Shown here piece by piece: positions 34,824 through 44,776 of a stretch of DNA of 64,000 nt. Each line of letters begins with the position of its first letter. The stretch's first letter is position 1. The notes under the pieces were generated by a model. That model did no database searches, was not told the origin of the DNA, and saw nothing but the letters and a program-made list of their open reading frames with translations. This stretch comes from Cyanophora paradoxa (Eukaryota > Glaucocystophyceae > Cyanophorales > Cyanophoraceae): assembly GCA_004431415.1 (NCBI GenBank), contig QPMI01000220.1, forward strand, positions 62,001-126,000. Reading direction: 5' to 3'. A program made the position numbers and the translations under genes.

Positions 34824-37800
34824 TCAGGAGGAGAGGTCGACGAACTGGGCGTGGAAGCCGTGGGGGACGCGGGCGGGGAGCCGCACGCGCGCCGCCGCCT
34901 CCGCCTCCATGTCCCGCGCGTCCAGCAGCACCTGAACATGACACGAGGCGTCTGAGATCGAGGGGGTACGGTGCGAGGGCGCGGGGTAGAAGTCGAGGGG
35001 GGCACCAGCTCGGAGCGGCGCTCGGCGGCATCGAACACGTAGCTCGCGAGCCTGCGGGGTACAGGGCGGCCTCAGGGCGTGGGTCAGGGGAGGAGCGCGG
35101 GGTACAGCGAACCAGCCGTCGTCCTCCTCTGTCGCGCCCGGCCGGGGGATGAACACGGCCTGCGCGGGGTACGGCGTCGGAGGCGGTACACGTCGCAGCC
35201 CCGTACCCCCCTCACCTCGCTGGAAGTGCGACCGAGGCCGTAGGGGTGCTCGGTGACCCGCCCCGTCTCCGTGTCGTACCTTAAGAGAGGAGGGGGTATG
35301 AGAGGGCGGCGGGGGGTACAGGTGTGGGGCAGGGAAAGGAATGCACTTGAGGAGGGAGTTGCCCTGGCCGTCCCCGAGCATGCCGTTGCTGGAGACCGCG
35401 TACCCGTACCTGCCGGGGCTTGGGTCAATTCCCGCACGAACCTCTGATGTCGGGCTCGGACTCGGGCGGCGGGCGCACCGGTGGCGGCGGCCGGCGAGGC
35501 GCTCGTTCATGCGCTGGAAGCCGCACGTCCGCTCCGTGTCGCCCAGCGGCCGGTCCTCCACGATCTGGGGGGGGGGAAGGGGGATGATGATGTGAGGGGT
35601 ACAGGAGGGGAGAGTGGCACGCCCCCCGCGCGGCGAACCCGCCGGGCCTTCACGTCGATACGCCACCTGCGGGCCGGGGCTTTAGAGAGGGCGACAGCGG
35701 TGGCAGAGCTCGGGCGGGGTCGTGGGGCGGGGCGCGGGCGGGCCTGTGCATGCGCTCCTCGTTCCAGCCCTTGGGGCGCGAGCCCGAGGCGGCGCCGCCC
35801 CCGAAGATGTCGATCCCCGTGAACCTGCCCCGCGCTTCGATCAGACGCCAAGGGCGAAAGGCATGAGAAAGAGAGGGGGGCACCGGCCGGCGTCGAGGAC
35901 GACGTCGTCGCCGTCGTCGTAGGCGTTGAGCACGTGGAAGACGTAGAAGGCCGGCGCCTCCACCCAGCTGGATCAAATTGAGATCAAATTCGAATCGAGA
36001 TCGAATTGGCGCGGGGCGGGGCGCACATCATGTCCCGGCGGGCGTCCCCGTAGCGCGGGAGGATCCCGAAGCGCGCCGGCTGCGCACGGGGCGGTTGGAA
36101 GGGCGTCGTCGGCGTGGGCCGGCGGAGAAAGAAGCGGACCCGGTCGGGCTCAAATCCGTAGATGAACTCGCCCTTCAGAATCCGCTCGAAGCGGAGCGTG
36201 AGGGGCTGCGGCGGGCAGGGGCGCCGACGCGTCGGAAGGGGGCACGGGCACGGGCGGAGAGGGGAGGGGGGGGGGGGGGGGGGGGGCGAAGGGGAGGGGG
36301 GTACCAGGTCCATGAAGATCGTGTACTTCTTGGTGATCGCGAAGTCGTGCATCATGACCTGCGCAAGGAGGCGCGCTCAGGCTACAGAAGCTACAGAAGA
36401 TGCAGCCGGCTCCATGGCCAGTGGCTGCAGGGTGCAGGGGGCGCACCCCGACGGGCAGCCTGAAGTTGGACGTGTGCACGAGGCGACCCTCCCTGGAGGG
36501 GCACACGCTCAGATGCGGCGCGAGACGCGCCAGGGCGGGCGAGGGCGTAGGATACCGGGACCAAACGCTGTAGCCGATGTCCGGCGAGCTGGTGCTGTAC
36601 CCGAAGTTGATCAGCTCCCCGGACTCGGGATCGATCTGCGAGGGGTACGCGGTCAGAACGGGTTTCGCTCGAGTACCGCGGGGCGGGTAGGAGAGCGGAG
36701 CGCCCCGGCGCGCCTTGGGGTGGGCCGAGAAGGGGTGCTTGAGAGCGCCCCCGAAGTTGAACGTGCCGACCGTCGAGAGGTCGTCCACCCGCATCTGGCG
36801 CCCGTACGCGTGAGACGCCGTACCCCTTTGAAGGGGGGGGGGTACGGGCACCTGCGTGGGGTCGCCGCCCTCCCAGAGGGCGAGCAGCCGCTTGTTGTGG
36901 TAGAGGACGTTCGTGTTTCCCGTGTTCTTGAAAACGACGCCCGCCTGATTCGATCCGGGGCGGGGCCGGCCGCCGGGCCGGTCAGGGTTACCGCAGGACC
37001 GAGGCGTGACGCGGAGGGGGTACCTCGATGAGGTTGCGGGCGACGGTGGCGAGGGTACCCGGGCCCGGGGGCCCGGCGAGGCCGCCCACGATGGCCCGCC
37101 CCCTCTCCTCCTCCTTCCGGAACACGGGGGTACGCACGTACTGCGCGAGAAGGGGTACGTGCACGCTGAGCCGGACGGGATAGGGCATTCACAGGTTGAC
37201 AATTGCAACGGGGCGCACGCGGTTGCGGTAGCTGGCGGATCCGTTCTCAAGGCGGACGCTGTGGAGCATGCCGTCCCCCTCGAACCAGTGGTGCGTCCCT
37301 GCGCGCCCGCGGGATCAAAAGCGAGCGTGCGCGGGAGGAAGCGGTCCAGCGCACCCTCCGGCTCGAACTGGGGGTTCGGGCCTGGCGGAGAGGCCCCGAC
37401 CAGCGGTCAGCGGTCACGTCAGCGGGCTTCGGAGCGCACGGCCCGGCCCCAGGGCGGCGGCGTGCGGCGCACCGTTGCGGATGAAGCAGCCGCGGATCTC
37501 CTCCGGGATGCGGCCGATGACCTCCAGGTCCTCCGGGCCCAGCGTCAGCTCGTGCCGCACGGGACCGTAGTTTCCGTCCAGGATCGCTGCGCATGCACCG
37601 GCGACGTCAGCACGGAGTTTCGTTACGACGTGACACGATCTATGCGCATTTCGTGGAAGAGAGCTCGGCGCGCTCGCGCACGGTTCGAGTTCTTGGGCAG
37701 CTCAGGCGCAGGGACGTCGAACGCCGCGGGCCGCGAGGCCTTCGCAGCCGGGGCGGACGGCATCGCCGCCGCTGCTCCGGATGCCGCAGCCTCGCAGGAC

Positions 37801-37940
37801 GGCGAGTACGAGTACGTGGGGCGCCGGCGAGCGGCGCGCCGGGCCCGGCCGGCGGCGCCCGCGCGTGCCGGGCTCGATGTCGTGTCATTGAGCTCGACAC
37901 GCGCCGATGTGAGGCTCCAGCCGAGGCCTGCGGCTGCCAT
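34824..37940 (-). CDS. Carotenoid cleavage oxygenase (RPE65/CCD family)
   Basis: A non-haem iron dioxygenase that splits carotenoid double bonds to apocarotenoids. The - strand start is probably ATG 37940 (MAAAGLGWSL). The spliced order is ILDGNYGPVRHELTLG, GRIPEEIRGCFIRNG, HHWFEGDGMLHSVRLENG, VVFKNTGNTNVLYHNKRLLALWE, LKHPFSAHPK, IDPESGELINFGYS, VMMHDFAITKKYTIFMDL, WVEAPAFYVFHVLNAYDDG, RYGYAVSSNG and VPHGFHAQFVDLSS. The four iron-binding histidines are visible in SAHPK, MMHDF, VFHVLNAY and HGFHAQF, so the active site looks complete. The stop is at 34824. It shares a roughly 280-base divergent upstream region with the omega-amidase gene. Its presence suggests a carotenoid-rich, likely photosynthetic cell. 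Substrate and cleavage position cannot be told from sequence alone. Confidence 0.95.
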
Positions 37941-38216
37941 GAGAGTCACGGGCGTGCCACCGTATTTGCGCACGTGCACTTCACGCACCGGCGAGGGGGC
38001 GCGCCGCCAATGCGCTGGCGCTGCTGAACAAGGTCTGGGCCATCGCGTGCCGGCTGAAGCTTGGCGTGCCGGTCGACGTTGACGTCGAGCTGTCAGCTTC
38101 TGCCGTTCGTCCCTGTACCCTGCCGATCAAACTTCCGACTTCGCCCCGACGCCGGCCGCGCCGTCGCAGACCTATCGGAGCTTCTCCACAGCTAGCTGAT
38201 CCTGCTGCCGGCCGAC
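37941..38216. promoter_or_regulatory. Divergent promoter region, carotenoid oxygenase / omega-amidase
   Basis: 276 bases separate the two start codons on opposite strands, so both promoters must lie here or overlap the 5' coding parts. No TATA-like element is evident. Confidence 0.45.
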
Positions 38217-39829
38217 ATGGCGAAGTTTAAGGTCGCGGCGGTGCAGCTACTCATCACAGAGGACAAGAACGAGAACATCCGGCGTGCGTGCGAGGAGATC
38301 CAGCGCTGCGCCGACGCCGGCTGCAAGCTCGTCCTGCTCCCCGAGTGCTGGAACTGCCCGTACGGCAACGACTTCTTCCCTAGCTACGCGGAGAGCATCC
38401 CCGACGGCCCATCGACGCGCGCGCTCGCCGAGGCGGCCAAGCGCTCGAAGGTCTTCATCGTCGGCGGTGCGCCTCGCGCCGTCGCGGTGCGGCAGCGGCG
38501 CCCGGCGGCCGAGCGCGGGCGCGGGCGCGGCGCGGCGCAGGCTCGATCCCCGAGCGCGAGTGGGACGGGAAGCTCTTCAACACGTGCCTCGTGTTCGATC
38601 CGAGCGGCGAAATCGTCGCCAAGCACCGGAAGGCGCCCGCATCCGCCGCCGCCGCGCGCCGCGCCCGTCCCTGAGCGTCCGCCCGCCCGCCGGCCCGCCC
38701 GCGCAGGTGCACCTGTTCGACATCAGCGTGCCTGGCGGCATCACGTTCCAGGAGTCCCTGACTCGTGCGCTGCCAGCTGCCGGCTATGTAGCCCCGCCGG
38801 CGCCGCGAGGGAACAGTGACCGACGTACGGCCGCGCGCAGTGAGCCCCGGGAACAGCATCACGATGTTCGAGGGACCCGGTGCGCCCCCCCTAACCCGTT
38901 CAGGTTCCCGTACCCGCAGATTAAATCGACTCTGACCTCGAGCCGCCCCGCGCCAGAGGGCTGCCGCGTGGGGGTCGGCATTTGCTACGACATGCGCTTC
39001 CCCGAGCTCGCGCAGCTGTACGTCTCCAAGGGCTGCCGCCTCCTCTGCTACCCCGGCGCCTTCAACAGTGCGCCGAGCCCGCCCTGCATCCTGTACCCCC
39101 CGGCCCGCCCGAGCTGAGGCGGGCGGCGGCAGTGACGACGGGCCCCGCCCACTGGGAGCTTCTCCAGCGCTCCAGGCGAGGCCGGACCCCGCCCCCCCTT
39201 CCCTTTCCTCCGCTCCGTTCTCTGACACGTGGCTTCGCATCGCCGCGCCGTTTCGCGTTTCGCGCAGGGCTCTCGACAACCAGGTCCCCCCCGCCCGGCT
39301 CCGGGGTCGGGGGCGCTCCTTCCTTCCCCGGCTGATTGGGTCGTGTACCCCCCGCAGGTCTTCGTCATCACGGCGTCCCCCTCCCGCGTACCCGGCGCCT
39401 CGTACCAGGTCCGCCGTACCCCGGCGGCGTGTCGCCGTACCCCCGCCTCAACCCCCCGCAGGCGTGGGGCCACAGCACAATCACCGATCCCTGTGCGGGC
39501 GTACCCCGCCCCGGAGCCGTATATCACGTACCCGGCCTGACCGCGCGCAGGGGGTACGGTGCTCGCGACGACGGAGCACGAGCCAGCCGTCGTGATGGCC
39601 GAGCTGGGTGCGCCGCCCCTGCGGCCCCGCCCACCACTGTACCCCGTCCGACCGTCCGCTCCCCCGCCCACCACCGCAGACCTGCAGCGGCAGGAGACGG
39701 TCCGGTGCGCCCCTACCCCCCTCTCCGCCCCCCGCCCCCCCCCCTAACTCCCCCCGCAGGCAATCGATCCCCGTGCTGAAGCAGAAGCGGACGGACCTCT
39801 ACGAGACCGTCTTTCGCGGGCCCCAGTAG
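38217..39829 (+). CDS. NIT2: Omega-amidase (nitrilase superfamily, NIT2-like)
   Basis: Hydrolyses alpha-ketoglutaramate and alpha-ketosuccinamate to ketoacids plus ammonia, a cytosolic or mitochondrial repair/recycling step after glutamine and asparagine transamination. The ATG at 38217 starts [20 protein letters not shown], followed by [17 protein letters not shown] (catalytic Glu), SKVFIVGG, an [20 protein letters not shown] block (catalytic Lys), [36 protein letters not shown] (nucleophile Cys), LLCYPGAFN, then smaller exons [49 protein letters not shown] and a last exon ending [13 protein letters not shown]. The Glu-Lys-Cys triad is complete and the length is normal. Introns in the 3' half are dense and rich in GTACCCC words. 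Confidence 0.95.
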
Positions 39830-39913
39830 GCCCCTCCCTCTCCAGCTCGGCTCTCGTGTTCAAGCAGCTCGGCTGTCTTGCCCAAGTTGGGCCGAGGACA
39901 CGGAGATTGAGAG

Positions 39914-41655
39914 CTATCCGGTGAAGCGGGGCACGGGGGGCAGCTCGCGCTCGCGCTCGCGCGGCGGCTGCATGCTCCCCGGCCCCGCCCGGCACGCCGG
40001 GTTCGGGCACGACAGCGACCCCATCACCTGCGGGGGTCCGGTCCTAGTCTGAATTCGAGCCTTTGGAGGGGGGTACGTATACGCGTGCGCATGCGGCGGA
40101 CCTCCTCCTCGTCGCGGTAGCTCTGCTCGAGGGCGTCCAGCGTCGTGTCCCACTCCCCGATCGCCCTGCGGGGGGTACGTCGTTCTCGGTGAGGGGAGGA
40201 GCAGGAGGGGGGGTACGCGGCACCGGTTGAGGCGCTCGAACTCCTCCGCGAGCGCCTTCTCCTCCGCCTCGAGCAGGGCCCTCTGCCCCGGGGGGTACCG
40301 CGTGAGCCGCGCGGGTTCGAATCCCGGCGTGCGCCGATTCTAAAGCACCTCCTCGCGGTCCGCCCGGGCGGCGTCGACGGCGCCCAGCTGCGCCCTGGCC
40401 GGCTGCGCCTGCAGTCAGATCTAGAATTTGAAATCCAAACGGATCGAATCTGAATTTGATCCGGGCGCGCACCCGCTCGACGAGGTACGGGGCGAGCTGC
40501 TCGTCGGTGGCCTCGCCGCGGCGCGCGGCGTCGATGAAGCCCTCGCCGGCCCGCCGCCGCTCGGCAGCCGCCTCCCGCCGCCGCCCCGCCTCCTCCCTCT
40601 GCTCCCTCGCCTCCTGCAGCGCCTCCTCGCCCCCCGCCTCTGCGGGCCGGCTCGGATCCCGAGTGCTGCGCTCGAGAAAACGCCGCACGAATGCGGGTAC
40701 GCGCCCTCGAAGGCCCGGCGGGCCGCCTCGATCTTCTTCGCCAGCTCGGCCCGCGCCTTTACCTCCTCGGGGGACGGCTGCGCTGGCGGCTCCGGCGGCG
40801 GCGGCGGCGGCGCGGGCGCAGGCGGGGCCTCGGCTGCGTGGCCATCGGTCAACAACTTCGGAGAGGGGCGCGGAGCGCGGCGCCCGTACGCGAGCGCACG
40901 GGGCCCCTCGAGCGCGGCGATCTCCTCCTGCGCCTTGCGGATCGCAGCCGCGACGGCGTTCGCGTCGTACCGCGCGTAGGCCTCCTTGATTCGCTCGTTG
41001 ATCTGCTCCAGCTCCGCCGTCACAGACGCGCTGCGGGGCGCGTGAGCGCCTCGAGCCCGTGGACAAATCCCGGCAGCTTAGGCGCCGGCGCCGGCACGGG
41101 CGCGCCGGAGTTCGCTGAGGCTGTCCTTCTCCGCCTTGACCTTCGCGGCAAGCTCGGCGTGCTCACGCTTGATTTGATCCAGCTGCTCTTGCAGCTTGCC
41201 TGCGCGCCCCGTAAGCGAGCGGGAAATGGATTCAAAAAAGCGATCGCAGATCGTGCACGCACGCTGCTCGAGCGCCTCGGCCTCCGCTTCGGCCTCCTGC
41301 GTCTGAAGCTGATCTTGCAGATCCCTCAGCTCGCTCCTAGACGCCTCGAGCCTGCTCTTCGCTGCGAGAGGAGTTGGGGCGCACGGACGGGAGGCAGCAG
41401 CACACGCACCCTCGGCGAGCGAGCGGCGGGCCGCGTCGTGCGCCATCATCTCCTGCTTGAGCTTCTGCGTCTGCGCATCGAGCGACGAGCTGCGGCGCGC
41501 GGCGGGCGGCGCGCTGTCATCGAGGTTTCGCGCGGCATTCGCGCTCGCGCTGACCGAAGCGTCGCAATCTGCTGCTCGATCCCTGCGGTGGGCGCAGGGG
41601 TGCCCGCGGGCGCTCCCGCGGGCCTCCACGTGCCGCCGGGCTCCGGTCGCCTCAT
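39914..41655 (-). CDS. Coiled-coil protein of unknown function
   Basis: A - strand gene from ATG 41655 (MRRPEPGGTWRPAG) to a stop at 39914-39916. Spliced exons are dominated by heptad-like charged helices: GIEQQIATLRSAR, LDAQTQKLKQEMMAHDAARR, SRLEASRSELRDLQDQLQ, GKLQEQLDQIKREHAELAAK, TAELEQINERIKEAYARYDA, QEAREQREEAGRRREAAAE, and a C-terminal part with EKALAEEFERLN, RAIGEWDTTLDALEQSYRDE and a Pro-rich end PPVPRFTG. No enzymatic motif is seen. An apparent Cys-x-x-Cys near 41240-41260 falls in a likely intron and should not be read as a zinc site. The start is only 21 bases from the start of the divergent F-box gene. Cytoskeletal or ciliary roles are possible but unproven. Confidence 0.65.
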
Positions 41656-41676
41656 CTTGGAGGGGTACGCAGCACA
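41656..41676. promoter_or_regulatory. 21-base divergent start-to-start gap
   Basis: The coiled-coil gene begins at 41655 (-) and the F-box gene at 41677 (+). Either the promoters lie inside the opposite gene's coding region or one start codon is misplaced. Confidence 0.6.
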
Positions 41677-43373
41677 ATGGAGGCCGCGGACCCGCCCGCT
41701 GCCCCGGCGGCGCCCGCCGCCGTTATTCAGTTATCGGACAGTCGGCACCTTACTGGGATGCCTGATGAGGTCCTTCGGCTCATCTTCAGCGGGCTCGATG
41801 CTGTGTCCCTCGCCGCAGTCTCCCAAACCGCCTCGCACATGCGAAAGATTGCGCTAGAACGCGTCTTATGGTGAGCATCGCCTTTGCGGTCCGCCGCCGC
41901 GTGCGCGTTGAGCTCCGATCGCAGGAAGCGGCTGGTCATCAAGCTCCACGGAAAGAGCGCAATCAGCCAGGTCTCCGACTTCGGGAAGTGCGTCGCTCCG
42001 TCGCCCGCCGCCACCTAGGCCCTCTGCACGTGTTCGAGGCTCTGCACGGCCTTCTCGGCCGGCTTCATAAGCCAGTCCGATCCTCGCCAGCAGCGGCGTC
42101 TTAGATTATCGGAAAGCATTTAGATGGCTTAGCGGGCCAACCGCCCGGCCGAGGCGGCTAGTTGACCCCCGCCCGCCTCCCACGGGGCCGCCCGGGGTCG
42201 CTTGGCGGGCACGTAGCGGCACAGGTTGGCCCCGAACCGACGCCAACGACGCAGCTGCTGGCGGCGCATGTTCGTCGAGAAGCCCCGCATCCGCTTCGAC
42301 GGCTTCTACATGGCGCGCGTCTCCTACGTCCGCGCGGGTGCGCCTGCGAGCCGACCGGAGCCGGCGCCCGCGGCCGCCCCGGAGCTGACGGCTGCGCCCC
42401 GGCGTATGCGCAGGCCAGACGGAGGGGCACCACAATCAGCCCTTCTGGTATGTCGCATACCATCGGTGCGCTCGGAATCGCGTACTCCACCCTGCCTCCC
42501 CCGGAGCCTGACCCCCGCGCAGGTTCCTGCGGTTCCTCCCGGTCCGCCTTTCGCCTCTCGGGTTGGACGCCGTGTCGGCTCGTACCCCTCTGACATGTCT
42601 CCCCAGGGCGGCCGGGTGCTCAGCATCATGACCCCGGAGAAGCCGTCCGAGGTCCGCGGGCCCCCGCCCTCTGCGCCCTGTACCCCGCCGAGGCGCGCGT
42701 ACCCGCAGGCCGTCCGCCTGCTCACGCCGCGGGACAAGCGCGTCCTGATCGGGAGCTGGACCCTCAACCCGAGCCGCCCCCGCTCCAAGGTCCGGCCGCG
42801 GTCCACCGGCTTCGGCTGTACCCCGGTTTGATCCGGCGGGGTACCGCAGGACCTTCCCCCCGACGCGACGGACGACGACCTCAGCGGGCGGCCCTGCGAC
42901 GTGCACGTCGTCATCGAGCAGGTAAGCTGCGGCTGTACCCCTCGGATCCTCCCTCCTCCCCAACGATCGACCGCGTACCCCCCTTTGCCGCAGCGCCCCG
43001 GTCCGGCGATCATCACCTACAACCTGGACGTCGACGGGACGGCCCCCGGCCTGCACAACCGGTGCCCGCCCCGGCCCGCCGCCTGCGGAGCGCCGGCAGC
43101 GGCTCACGGGGCGCGCGCGCGGCAGGCTCGTGGTGCAGTCCCACTTCTTCCAGAAGATCGACGAGGAGACGCCGTCGGTGCGCGCGCCCGCGCCCGCGCG
43201 CCGCGCTGCGGGGCGCCGCCGAGCCGCGGAGGGCCCCGCAGGTGATCCGGGCGTCGCGGGGCCTGAAGTTCAAGTTCGTGTCGTGCCGGGAGTGCGTGCG
43301 CGGCGCCGAGGCGCACGTCGCCGTCGACGGCGCCACCGCCGCCCACATGGACCGCTCCATGGAGCCCTACTAG
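41677..43373 (+). CDS. FBXO9: F-box protein, FBXO9/Hrt3-like
   Basis: F-box proteins bring substrates to SCF ubiquitin ligases. From ATG 41677 a low-complexity Ala/Pro leader precedes the F-box HLTGMPDEVLRLIFSGLDAV, SQTASHMRKIALERVLW. After introns follow KRLVIKLHGKS, then the FBXO9-type segment RRMFVEKPRIRFDGFYMARV with SYVRAG, HNQPFWYVAYHR, RFLRFLP, GGRVLSIMTPEKPSEV, LLTPRDKRVLIGSWTL, a CDVHVVIEQ block, and a C-terminal domain with GRLVVQSHFFQKIDEETPS and GLKFKFVSCRECVRGAEAHV, ending MEPY at 43373. The F-box plus the W-(K/R)-x-M-F-x-E-x-P-R-x-R-F-D-G block is typical of FBXO9. The TPR or MIT-like N-terminal region of animal FBXO9 is not seen. Confidence 0.83.
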
Positions 43374-44776
43374 ACCAGGAGCCGCCCCCCGGCCCCGGCC
43401 CCGCCGTCCCGCGAAGGCGCCGCCGGGGCCGAGGGCCCGCCCGCCTGGGCCGGCCCCTTCTTCTTGCCTGGCCCGGGCCCAGGCCGGAGGGCCCGCCCGC
43501 CCAGCTCGGCCGGCTTGCAATTGGCCGGCCCCTTCGAGATCCTTGTAAAATACCCTGTACCATAGCTAGCTTGTGCGCGTGCGCGACCTCTTCATTGATA
43601 TTGAGTGAGAGCTTAGACGTGTGCCTTTCGGCAGCTATAGGTCACTTGTACCGCCCACGTAGCGCGCGTGATCTTCGAATTCTCTTGGCTGTATACGTAG
43701 CGGATCATGAAGATCGCTGTAATTATAATTTCGAATTCGAATTTTTCGAAATGCATGCGCATGCGCACCTTGGCAAAACGGAAAGACTCTGAAGCTTGAT
43801 TAACCTAGTAAGAGAGCTTCGTTAAGGGACCGGAACTCTGGCTCCGGCGGCGGCTGGTCACCGGGTCGATGATCATTGTGGCATGATATCGATATCGATC
43901 AGCCTGCGCATATGCATGCGGGCATATGACATCATGATCATAGCTAGTATAGTACCGATCGCGACGTCGACGTCGACGTTGCAGCTGCAGCTGATTTCGA
44001 TCATGACCGTCGGACTTCCGAAGTTCGGCCGCCGCGCCGAATTCAAATTCGAATTCGAACGTCGCCATCGATATTACCTCATCATGGCATGATCACGATC
44101 GGACTTCTAGCTCTGGTTCTAGACTCCAACAAGTAGATCTCTTTGATTAGAGGAAGCCTGGGCCCTCCCTCGTGCCAGACCTGGCCTGGGCCTGAGCCGG
44201 ATTCAAAGCTAAAGCTTCCTCTAGATCTGAATTTCGAATTCGAAATCAATCATTGATCATGTGTTGCAAGCGCTAGCCTAGTAGCTATGATCATGATCAT
44301 GATCATCGGATCATCGACCGTCGGACCCCGGCCCAAGTCCTGATCATGCATATGAGTCATCGACTTCAACATCCTGATCATGATCATGCATGGATAAAGT
44401 CAGGAGTCACTGAGTCCGACGGTCATCGACTCCGGATTAATATCCATATCCAGGATCATGATTCGTTCTGGATCGATCCGCGGGCCCCGGCCCGCCCCGC
44501 GGCCCGGAACCCCGCGAGGCAGCGATCGCGATCGCTGCCTCAGAGGCGCGCACGAGCTGCGGACCGTTTACGTGTGCTTAACCATTGCATATTAATGCAA
44601 GACTGATGGGCACAGCGACGTCGACTAACAGCCTATGATCAATAATCTAGAGTAAAACATTTTCGGATAATCTACATCTAGAAAGCCTACAGTAGCTTAC
44701 AGATATAAAGAATCGATATCAGAAGTACTTGAAAACCTACGGAGCGGCCGCGGGCCTCGCCGGCCGCAGACGGGGC
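43374..44776. other. AT-richer intergenic region full of short palindromes
   Basis: 1.4 kb between convergent genes. Base composition drops sharply and GATC, CATG, AATT and GCATGC words recur, for example TGATCATGATCATGATCAT at about 44288-44307 and GAATTCAAATTCGAATTCGA at about 44038-44058. No frame has recognisable coding content. Confidence 0.6.

Noticed and set aside
40308-40330. tRNA-like B-box GGTTCGAATCC (also near 21268-21278)
   Set aside because: There is no matching A-box, anticodon arm or acceptor stem, the T-arm pairs over only four bases, and both lie in introns of - strand genes.
41219-41262. Possible zinc-binding Cys-x-x-Cys in the coiled-coil gene
   Set aside because: The Cys residues fall in a GTGCGT...CGCAG segment that behaves as an intron between two coiled-coil exons.
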